Under the pieces are notes generated by a model. That model was not told the origin of the DNA, made no database searches, and was given only the letters and a program-made list of their open reading frames with translations. Shown one piece after another: positions 1 through 7,309 of a DNA stretch of 11,694 nucleotides. Every line of letters starts with the position of its first letter. The first letter of the stretch is position 1. A program made the translations under genes and the position numbers. The DNA lies in assembly GCA_015143735.1 (NCBI GenBank), contig VKHC01000482.1:1-11694 (forward strand), written 5' to 3'. The stretch is from Synura sp. LO234KE. Its lineage: Eukaryota > Sar > Synurophyceae > Synurales > Mallomonadaceae.

Positions 1-1294
1 GCAGATGTCATGGGCACATGTCAAGAAAATTACCGTTAACATGCAAGAATTGAAAACATCGAACCGCACCGTTGGAGGTCAATATCTCAAAGGTTTATGA
101 ACCAATTTAAATGAAATTTGAAAATTCTTATTCCACATGGCCCACAGTAAATTGTTCTGCATGCCAAAACGGAATAATCATGACAATGGCGGCGACGAAA
201 ATATCGGGTAACAAAATATGGAAAGTAGAATAACATCAGGTAAGATACATAAAAGAATTTCATGGAATAAAAATTTCATCAGGCTTAGGCTAAAAATCAT
301 ATATAATTAGTTTTCGTTCGTCAAGACTCAAAATTTATGAAATCTCGAAAAATTCAAATTTTGAGCCAAAATCCCAAGTTACATATCTCAACGAATTCTG
401 CACCAATAAATCTTGAACCTAGATGATTCCCAAAGACTACTTGAAAACATTCCAACAAAATATTCAGGTATAATGCACTATTTCCAAATATTAAAATTTC
501 TTGCATCTTGACCCAAACACTATCAGAACCCCAGCTACACAACCAAGTTTCAAACTAACAAGTAAAAGCATTTACTCATCAAGCACATCTTTTCTGACGT
601 TTTCCAATTTGTTATTCATAAATCTCATCCAATATGCAATAAAATTCTCACATTTCCGCTGCCTTACCGTTACAAGCTTAGTGAATCAGAACTCCAAGTC
701 ACGAGACAAGCTGCGCCCGAGCTGCTTACAGGTTTAGAACCATTTAGGACACCCCAGGTAACGTATAGCAACTCAGATCAGTGCAACATATCTCGAAACT
801 CCATCTCGAATGCTGTTTCCCTATACACGCAACTGTCACCCAAAACTTCACGTCGGCCAGTTGTCGCCTCACATGCCTACCACATTACCGATTTGCAAGC
901 TTCTCCCCATATCTCTCCTTTACAGCTGGTTTATTAATAGTCCAAATGCCAAGTAGGCATTGGTCACGGCGAACTGAATCGTTGACCAGCTGCAGAGGTG
1001 CCAAAGGAAGCAATGCTGGTGGAGAACTAGGGGAAATGGCAAGCCCAGATATGATGTTGGTGCGGGTGTGAACGAGAAGAGAGATAGGACAGATTTTAAA
1101 TCGAGTGAAATCCAAAGCAGGACTTGTTGAAACCACTGATGGGATACAGCAAAAGCCTCTAAACCCCGATCTTGAGTTTAAAGAGTATGGTGAGGTACAC
1201 GAGCCTACCCTCCGCAAGGCGATACCATGACAGCGAAACCTACGAGGATGTTACAGACGACTTTGTAAGAAGTCTCCGAGCATCCGAGCTCAAG
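1..1294. other. AT-rich stretch without a supportable gene
   Basis: No open frame here has an ATG start, good codon pattern and recognisable domains together. The first ~700 bases are visibly richer in A and T than the rest of the window. A short plus-strand frame at 1172-1269 looks mildly coding and runs into GTAAGA at about 1264, a plausible 5' splice site. Its first codon is TTG after a TAA, so it could at most be an internal exon. I cannot name anything in this interval. Confidence 0.5.
1066..1081 (+). repeat. Left arm of a 16-bp perfect inverted repeat
   Basis: GTGTGAACGAGAAGAG here is the exact reverse complement of CTCTTCTCGTTCACAC at 2518-2533. The arms bound a 1,468-bp interval that includes the minus-strand open frame at 1295-1762. 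I see no target-site duplication next to either arm, so a transposon terminal repeat is only a possibility. Confidence 0.45.
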
Positions 1295-1762
1295 TCACGT
1301 GGACATCAGAGGCATATGAGAGAGACGTGCGGGGACAGCCGTCTGGCTTGCTTGTAGAAGTACACAAAGGTTTAGATGAACGGTTTTTCCCCCAACCAGC
1401 CGAGAATGCCAGGCGATAATACGCATATGCATTTGAACTTGCATACAAGAATCACGCTTCTTTTGCCGAAATAGCTTTTTCAAAATTTTCTGAGAGTAGA
1501 ACGCGGTCGAAAAAGGTTGCTTGGAGCTATCAAGCTTCTTGCGTAAACACATAGTCTCCGCTAGTGCTGTAAGGAGCTTTTGATAGAGTAAGTTGCACTG
1601 CTCATCGAAGGCTAAGGCCTCACAAATTGGCGCAGAATGTGCACTACTCATTAAGTTTTCCCGACGGTCGAGAAAATCTCTGTCAGGGACCTCCATGACG
1701 CTAGCTTTCTCCGCGTGGATAATGTAAAAGTTGCATATGGGTTTCGACTTCTTTGGCCTGTT
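1295..1762 (-). CDS. Unrecognised open frame, possible exon
   Basis: The frame is open on the minus strand from 1762 (just after a TGA) to the stop at 1295-1297, with an ATG at 1696-1694. From that ATG it encodes 133 residues. The middle part, about residues 24-78, is Leu/Lys/Gln-rich and looks helical, with the motif LLYQKLLTALAETMCLRKKL, then a basic patch around KKLFRQKKR. I recognise no domain. A second minus-strand frame (1881 to about 1765) continues the coding-like character upstream, so a frameshift near 1763 or an intron is possible. GTATGC at about 1445 could be a 5' splice site resembling the GTATGT used at 6371. It may be an exon of an unannotated gene or a decayed gene within the 1066-2533 inverted-repeat interval. 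Confidence 0.3.
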   Translation of the reverse strand, partial: NRPKKSKPICNFYIIHAEKASVMEVPDRDFLDRRENLMSSAHSAPICEALAFDEQCNLLYQKLLTALAETMCLRKKLDSSKQPFSTAFYSQKILKKLFRQKKRDSCMQVQMHMRIIAWHSRLVGGKTVHLNLCVLLQASQTAVPARLSHMPLMST

Positions 1763-3068
1763 TCACCAGATTTGGATTGAGAAGAAGTATTTATTTCCCC
1801 GTGAGCGAGGGTTACTGCATTAAAATTTCTACCTGAAAATTTTGAGATATTGTACCGATCAGGATTCATTCGCTCAAACAAATATGAGGCCCAGAAACTG
1901 ACTTCTAAGGCGTTGAAGTTTTGGTTCTGCCGGTTGAATTACTGATTTGTACGTTCAGCAACTATTAAGACACGTAAGAATCCATAACTCTGGGGGCGTA
2001 AATTCCGGTGATCTAGTACCCATTAACCACTAGAATCTACACGGCGTCGACAGAAATGCGATAGTCGTCAGGGCGCTGCCTTAATCAAAAGCTAGGATAA
2101 TTGGCTGCCTTCCTAGCTGACTGGGCTGCTTATCAGGACCACACGCTCCCTTCACGCTCGAAACACCCTACGGCTTTGATATGCACTCTGCCTTATCGTT
2201 CCAAACAGGACTCCCCGGGGTGAGGCACTGGATAGCTCACGCAAGGAGTTATCTTGAGCAGTTTTCAATTGCACCTGCTCAGTGCCCTGAGAGATGGTAC
2301 CACTGAGCGGAGAATCGGCTTATAAGCCAGATACTTTTGAAACCAAATCTCAAAGGATTCATTGGGTTCTTCGCTGTTGCTTATCAGTGGTATAAACAAG
2401 CAGAATAGATGCGTGAATCGAATTTTTTTATCTACCTACGGTTTTAAGCCTTGACGCCTTCCTTGTCATTGGAGCCTTTGTTGGACTTCCCTCTTAAAGT
2501 TAGAGTACATCTGGCCGCTCTTCTCGTTCACACACAATAAATAGCTCAGAATTTCCAATTTTCTCCGCTTCCTGAGACGGTTCTTCGGATTTACGCCGCT
2601 TGGAGAAAAGCAACCGCATTTTTTTTAGAAATACAGAAAGGATCTAGTTCGCAAAGGTTGTGTTTGCTTCTCATGCATTTACTCTCGGCAATGAAAAGAG
2701 CTCAACAGCCTGGTGGTGGCACGGTCACCATTACTGGGACCACTTTTCCAGCGTACATGTGTTGGCAACACGTGTCCCCTACTTACGCAAGGGGAATCTC
2801 CATCGGCACATCGAGGTGGGTAGCGACAGCAATCAACATAGAATGTAGACCAGCGACAAGATGTGCGACGAAATGAGCGAGTGGATAGAATACTGAGCGG
2901 CGCATAAAGAGAGCAATGTGCGTAAAAGGAACGGGTACTGCTGAGAATAGGCTACTCTTCGATACAGACAGGGCACGGATGCAAGAAGACGGATGCCGGC
3001 GGCGAGAGGTGGAGGAGCGTTGCAGGCGGAGCTTGTGAGCCGGCGATATCCCGTAACGGCAATCGCCG
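1763..3068. other. Interval without a supportable gene
   Basis: No convincing coding frame. 2277-2308 can form an 8-bp perfect stem (GCTCAGTG/CACTGAGC), and the related word TCAGTGGTA recurs at 2384-2392. A run of seven Ts follows near 2420. The last ~200 bases become GC-rich and purine-rich and lead into the decayed coding fragment at 3069. Composition changes twice here, which suggests a patchwork of inserted sequence. Confidence 0.45.
2518..2533 (-). repeat. Right arm of the 16-bp perfect inverted repeat
   Basis: CTCTTCTCGTTCACAC, the reverse complement of 1066-1081. The identity stops sharply on both sides of each arm. Confidence 0.45.
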
Positions 3069-3446
3069 CTAACCCCCGCCGCCCCTAAGGTGAGAGGACT
3101 GGCAGAGGCACGAGGCGGGGAAGTGGCCCTCGAGGGAATTCTCGTTTGGACGGGGCAACTTCATCGCAATCCATCGGAGGTTGGAATGCTGTGGCGCCAG
3201 GTAGGCAGGCGAGCGGGAGGCGCTCCTCATCCGGTTGATGAAGCCGGAGTCCAGGGCTAGCCATGCCTTCTCTACACGGGAGACGAGTTCGGCACACAAG
3301 GGGTTGATTAGGTCATCCCATTGCACGTGACCATACGGCTGGAAAATGTCCTCAAGGAGGTCCATTTGCTCCGAGGAGAAGTGTCCCAGCCACCCGCTAG
3401 AGCACTGACGTGGATCTGCCGCGATGTCGCGGAGCACAGCAACCAC
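3069..3446 (-). pseudogene. Repeat-associated coding fragment A, unknown family
   Basis: A minus-strand frame of about 126 codons, bounded upstream by TAG at 3449-3447 and ending in TAG at 3069. It has no ATG near its beginning; the first in-frame codon is GTG, so it is an internal exon or a fragment. Its first 60 residues match fragment B (4349-5049): both have I-A-x-D-P, then LGHFSS, x-Q-x-D-L, I-N-P and E-x-A-W in the same order and at near-identical spacing. My hand alignment gives about 26 identities in 59 positions. The shared pattern shows this strand and frame are, or were, coding. I recognise no domain. A role as a structural or accessory protein of a mobile element is inference, resting on its duplication next to repeat block R1. 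Confidence 0.5.
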
Positions 3447-3544
3447 CTATGTGGAATGGTTGGAAAGTGAGTGGAAGCATGGTGGTGCGGACGTTGCGCT
3501 CGAACCTGGCGGAGGTGACCTTAACGAGGAAACTGCTAAGCCAG

Positions 3545-3895
3545 CTAGTTTTAAACACGTGTTTTGTGTGACAGTACCAAGGCATTCTAAGTATTTTACT
3601 ACTCGGCTTCTGAGTAGTTTTGCCTCAGAATTCGCCTAAAGGCCTCTAGATACACGCTATCTAAGCCTTCAAAAGCGCAGGCGACACTGCTCCCGGCTTT
3701 TAGCGCAAGCTGCGAAATGAAAAATCGCGAACCGCAAAACCTGTTTCTCCAACCGATCAAAGATAGTGATCGTCATGGAGCTAGGAATTCAAGGTATTCT
3801 TCAAGTGAACTTAATTCAAGCCTCCAACCAACTCAATCCTGGCAGAGATAAAATTTTTAAGTTTTCTGGACAATCATCATCAAATCCGAATTTCG
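3545..3895 (+). repeat. Repeat block R1 (copy 1 of a dispersed element)
   Basis: It aligns in the same orientation with R2 at 8998-9325. A 21-bp core is identical (3675-3695 against 9106-9126), and about 75 bp around it match at roughly 80% or better by eye. Shared words continue on both sides: GTGTTTTGTG-type sequence and GACAGT near 3560-3575, ATTCTT then GTGAAC near 3797, CCAACTCAATCC at 3828-3839, and CGAATTTCG near 3890. R1 has a 20-bp segment (3611-3630) that R2 lacks, flanked by TTC on both sides. That segment takes part in two overlapping 7-bp hairpins (3598-3604 with 3612-3618, and 3608-3614 with 3624-3630). Confidence 0.65.
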
Positions 3896-3904
3896 GTCAA
3901 GCTA

Positions 3905-3972
3905 ATTTTGCACAGCAATTTAGGTTTGGAGCGTAAGATTATTTAGCTCCGGACCTAAATTCTTCGCAAAAT
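3905..3972. repeat. Long near-perfect hairpin, 68 nt
   Basis: The outer arms ATTTTGC (3905-3911) and GCAAAAT (3966-3972) pair perfectly over 7 bp. Inside, AATTTAGGTTTGGAGC (3917-3932) pairs with GCTCCGGACCTAAATT (3946-3961) over 16 positions, 14 Watson-Crick and two G-U if transcribed in this sense. Between them are a 5/4-nt internal loop and a 13-nt terminal loop. It sits just after R1, and the equivalent place after R2 lacks it. It could be a small inverted-repeat transposon, a small-RNA precursor, or an unstable structure at an element end. The pairing is seen; any function is inference. Confidence 0.6.
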
Positions 3973-4204
3973 CGCTCTGGTGCCGAATCATCAATACTCA
4001 ATTCGCCATTTTCTAGCTCGCTAGATTTTCGGAGCGTTCCCAACATTTCAGCAGCGAATTTATTCAGTCCTCCACGTCCAAAGACAAATTAGTGCAGCGC
4101 TCATCTAGCAGGATTTGGGAGCCCTGAGGCACAATTTTGCCTCAATTCTAATCTCTCCCTTGACCAACTATGCCAGACTACTTGTGTTAGAGGATTTTGG
4201 AAAG

Positions 4205-4283
4205 CTTGAATTGTTGGAGAAAATACTTGGCCTTTTGCAGATCCATCATGTAACCCCACTAGGCTTCTCCCAACAATTCTAAG
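4205..4283. repeat. Second imperfect inverted repeat
   Basis: CTTGAATTGTTGGAGAA at 4205-4221 pairs with TTCTCCCAACAATTCTAAG at 4265-4283, apart from two single-base bulges in the right arm. The loop is about 43 nt. It lies between hairpin 3905-3972 and fragment B, within the same repeat-rich interval. A 73-codon ATG frame on the minus strand (4322 to 4101) runs across it, so part of the pairing could be incidental to coding sequence. Confidence 0.45.
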
Positions 4284-4348
4284 CCCAGCAGAGCCTCCCA
4301 GAGAAAGTTTTTTATGTTGCATGATGCCGGCGATGCTGTTTCATTTAA

Positions 4349-5049
4349 AATGTAGATGCGACTCTCCGCGCGCACCAAGAGGAGTGGATTAGTGTGGAGA
4401 TTCTAGTATTTCCCCCAACACTTTTAGATCAAGTCCGGCAAGCTCTTCCATGTTCTCCTGCCGCTGTCCCCTGGCTTTCTCGCCTTCAAGCCATCGCCGA
4501 AGACCCACTGGAAAAATCGCAAAGCCTCCTGGGCCATTTCTCCTCCACCCAGCTGGACCTCATCGAAAGCCTTATTGCGAGCATGGGGAAACTGATCCTT
4601 GGGGGTCCATTATCAATCCCATCTGAGCTGCCCATTTGGTCGAGGTGGAGGAGGCGTGGGATCGCGCTCCCGAGCCTGGTCCGGATCGTACGTCCGGCAA
4701 AACCCCTCATTGGGGCTTTGCCTCGTTTGCTCTCCAGCCCTCACCGGAGCGGTGCTCACAGGCCTCTTTGGGAGAGACCGGCAAGTGGATCGAAACCCGA
4801 AGTGTCTTAGAGGGCACAACCATCGAGCGCTTCCTTCTGGAGGGGGAGGATACGCAAGCCCCACACGAGAAGAGCGTCAAGGGGCCCAACACCCTGGCAA
4901 ATATGGCGTCTCCTCTGCCATCGTCCCTTGATCTGATCCCTGTCCCACGCGATGAACGACTTTCCGGACCGGAGCGGGACCAGCTTTTGCAACCCCCTGC
5001 TCGGCATAGGAGGAGCCCGAGGGGCCGGAGCGCCGGAGCACCAGCATAG
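4349..5049 (+). pseudogene. Repeat-associated coding fragment B, frameshifted
   Basis: A plus-strand relative of fragment A, broken at several places. The reading frame starting after TAA (4346-4348) carries residues matching A from I-A-E-D-P through LGHFSS to the D-L-I-E segment (about 4490-4590). The match then moves to another frame at about 4590-4600, where the spacing to the next shared Trp is 11 bases against 9 in A. In that second frame I-N-P and E-E-A-W reappear, interrupted by TGA at 4624-4626 exactly where A has a Cys codon (TGT). The second frame stays open to TAG at 5047-5049 and is Pro/Arg/Ser-rich. There is no ATG at the beginning; the frame may have been fed by an upstream exon. 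One frameshift plus one nonsense codon, both judged against A, make this a decayed copy. Function unknown. Confidence 0.5.
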
Positions 5050-6072
5050 TGAAGCCGCTTCCAGACCGCGTATCCCCTCACCTCGAGTTGTTTCTTGCCC
5101 AGCTTGCGGTGCCAGCCTGATGGGCAATGCAGAGCTTTTCTTCTCGTTTGCCTTCCTGGTCTCGGTCGGTGTGGTGGCATCCACTTTTGCGTCATACATC
5201 TCACTTGTTGCAATCTGAACACGCCATTTCTGCCTTATCTGCCGGTGCTCGTGGTACCACTATCTCTGCACCGAGCTGCAACACTGTTATTTTTCCACCC
5301 TTGTGTGGCGCCCCAACAGTAGGAGTGTCCTCCCCTGGGGGTGGTACGCGCGTCCCCTTCTACCTAGTTGGGGACGTCTTTGCGTACTAATCATCCCCGG
5401 GGGAGGCTTTACCTACGTTCCCGGGCGGAGGCAGTCTCCCCCTTCCCCCACTCGGTTTACGGGGCTTGCAAGTTGGTACATGGGGCTCTTAATGATTAGA
5501 TACGCTTGTGTGGTAGCGATCCTGCCTAGTGTCTATTACAATAATTAAAATATGGGATTTTCCGGAAACTGCTGAGCCAACCACCTTGGACGTAGAGGAC
5601 CTTCGAGGGGATATCGTGTTGGGTCTCAAACTGCTGGGAGAGCCCTATAGGTCCTAGTCCTGAGATCTGCCAGGACCGGAGAATCATTTCGATAAGCTCT
5701 CCTTCTTTGTTTGGGGGGCTCCATTTCTGCTGAAGCACCTGCTGGGATATGTGACGCTGAATGCGGCGCCGTGGTAGCTACAAGGAGTGCGGGAGTCGCG
5801 GCCCTGGGGCGCTGCCCTATCTGTCACAGCACTTGGTGCCGCTAGTTACATGGTAGGGTTGGTTCGCTTTGGTCGTGTATGGTATACGGATTGTGCAATT
5901 CTTATGTGTTCAGTAAATTAGTTATCCCATATAACTAGTACACTATATTACTTGGTGCAGATTTCATTTTCGGGAAAATGCCACAGCTAACTTATAACGG
6001 CAGCGTATAGCGCGACAGCAAATACAAAAAACCCAGTTCAATATCTACAGCTTGAAGTAATATTTCGATCCG
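5050..6072. other. Repeat-rich interval without an intact gene
   Basis: It contains block S1 (5241-5480). A plus-strand frame at 4952-5218 overlaps the end of fragment B and encodes a CPAC-containing segment followed by about 28 hydrophobic residues; I could not tie it to a family. GGAAACTGCTGAGCCA near 5568 resembles GGAAACTGCTAAGCCA near 3528, just upstream of R1, a further sign of duplicated element sequence. The last ~250 bases, before the 3' end of the pseudouridine synthase gene, are AT-rich and show nothing I can name. Confidence 0.45.
5241..5480 (+). repeat. Repeat block S1 (copy 1), hairpin-rich
   Basis: It matches S2 (9816-9955) in the same orientation. Both contain CGTCCCC, a 12-14 nt spacer, and GGGGACG (5351-5357/5370-5376 here), a perfect 7-bp inverted repeat kept in both copies. 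Both also share ACGGGGCTTGC followed by TTGGTAC (5459-5479). In S1 the hairpin is nested inside an outer CCTCCCC/GGGGAGG pair (5329-5335 and 5400-5406), and a small CCAC/GTGG stem lies just upstream at 5295-5308. S1 carries about 70 extra bases between the hairpin and the ACGGGGCTTGC word relative to S2. Confidence 0.55.
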
Positions 6073-7117
6073 TCATTCTTTGACACCAAATGCTATTCGT
6101 CCCCTCTCTTGTGCCGTGAGCTCAGACCACTCACCAACAGATAATCCAGACAGAGAGATCCCTGCAAAGTTGACTCGGTGGAGGCTCACAACGTCGTTAT
6201 TTATTGCTTCAGCCATTTTTCGGATCTGCCGGTTGCGACCTTCGTACAATGTCATTGTCACAGATCTGTGAGAGGAGCAAATATTAATATGAAATAACCG
6301 GAAACCATGGTCCAACCAATGGGAAAAAGATATAAGAAATTATGAAGCGGCTATACACGCCAAGCACATACCTATCAGAAGAGGGGTCACGTCTTACTTG
6401 GCAGGGAAGAGTCTTCGCTGTGACCGGCTTGCTGTTCTCTCTCTGAGATAAAGTTGTGATCACAACACCTGTAGATAGTAGTTTTATTTCATCGTCGGTT
6501 GGTCGTCGGCGAAATGTTACTATATACTCTTTTGCTCGTCTTTTCTTAGGATCGAGAAGATAATTCACAATGCTCCCATCGGATGTAAGAATAATCAAAC
6601 CTGAGCTGTCTTTATCTAATCTACCCACAGGAAATACTCGCTGAGGAAACAGATGAAATTTACCGGCATGAATAATGTTCGATGAATCCGCAAGATTCGT
6701 TGTGCAAGTGACACCAACTGGTTTCCAATATTTCAAATAAATTTCCGTCGCTTCTGATTTCACGAGGGCTTTGATACCACTTTCAGACTTCCTTTCAGCA
6801 GATTCTTTCCAGTTAATTTTTTTGCCGTCCAACTTGATGATATCACCCGGTTTTACCTTGGATCCAGAAACCGCAACTTTCTCATTAAGAAGAACACGAA
6901 ATTCCTCAATTGCTCGGTCAGCTTCCCTTCTCGATAAAAAAGGTATGCATTTGTTTATTCTCAAGCCATCTTGGTCACTTCGACTACTGATTTCATCGGG
7001 TCGATTCAACCCAAATAAGTGGAACGATATGCAACCAGATTTCGTAAACGTAAGAAGTGATTGGCAAAATATCGGAGAATATAACAATTGAAACAAGAAT
7101 AAAAGTATGTTAACCAT
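6073..7117 (-). CDS. RsuA/RluB-family pseudouridine synthase, two exons
   Basis: The gene reads complement(join(6073..6265,6372..7117)), 312 residues. The family isomerises a specific uridine in ribosomal RNA to pseudouridine. Residues 51-100 look like an S4 RNA-binding domain. The catalytic domain follows with K-P-x-G-V at about 132-136, the signature GRLDKDSSG at 165-173 with catalytic Asp168, and EGRNRQIRKM at 257-266. All are hallmarks of the RsuA/RluB/RluE/RluF branch, and the length fits the longer RluB/RluF-like members. The start is the first ATG; 12 codons upstream only a TTG is in frame. Residues 3-20 are strongly hydrophobic, followed by a Ser/Thr/Lys stretch, which looks like a signal peptide plus transit-like region. 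Plastid targeting in a complex alga is therefore plausible but inferred. The intron restores the motif between Asp-Arg and Ser-Val-Thr exactly. Which rRNA site it modifies cannot be told. Confidence 0.88.
6266..6371 (-). other. 106-nt intron in the pseudouridine synthase gene
   Basis: On the minus strand the intron begins GTATGT at 6371 and ends CACAG at 6266, after a pyrimidine-rich stretch. Splicing joins AG with A to form an Arg codon and brings the two halves of the catalytic domain into one frame. Unspliced, exon 1 would run on to a stop before the EGRNRQIR motif. Confidence 0.85.
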
Positions 7118-7309
7118 TTTAATACTGCATTGGAGTGAGTAAGTAGCGCGCAATGAGCGAGTATAAAATTACGCTAGTTTTCAGAATAATAATAATTAAT
7201 GAACCACTGAATCAAAGTAAAGATATAGGAAAACCTCGAATAATCTCAGTATAAAATTTTTGCATTCCTCTATATTTTTCGCATTTTGCCCGTATTAGAT
7301 TTGTGAAAT
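7118..7309. promoter_or_regulatory. 192-bp divergent intergenic promoter region
   Basis: It separates the start codons of the pseudouridine synthase (minus) and the RING gene (plus), so both promoters must lie here or in transcribed leader sequence. TATAAAA at 7250-7256 is 54-60 bases before the plus-strand ATG, in a position that could serve as a TATA box. No equally clear TATA box faces the minus gene. The spacer is AT-rich. Confidence 0.5.

Noticed and set aside
885-1217. Minus-strand open frame of 110 codons
   Set aside because: No domain, uneven composition and no splice or repeat support; probably chance.
2233-2430. Possible small RNA gene: an A-box-like TAGCTCACGC, hairpins and a T7 run
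   Set aside because: No B-box-like GGTTCGA sequence and no tRNA or snRNA fold; T runs of this length are common in the window.
4101-4322. A 73-codon minus-strand frame with an ATG and acceptable codon use
   Set aside because: No recognisable domain, no paralogue in the window, and it crosses an inverted repeat; not enough to call a gene.
4624-4626. TGA read as cysteine, as in some ciliates
   Set aside because: TGT and TGC are used normally and the intact pseudouridine synthase ends in TGA at 6073-6075; a nonsense mutation is simpler.
4707-5222. A 171-codon minus-strand open frame, the longest in this GC-rich stretch
   Set aside because: It starts at GTG, its product is Arg/Gly/Ser/Pro-rich without structure, and it lies antisense to fragment B, whose frame is supported by a paralogue.
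5740-5830. Cys-rich translation around a CPIC motif, suggestive of a RING or zinc knuckle
   Set aside because: The remaining zinc ligands are missing and the frame is closed by stops nearby.
6771-7091. Plus-strand open frame of 106 codons
   Set aside because: It is the antisense shadow of the first exon of the pseudouridine synthase.
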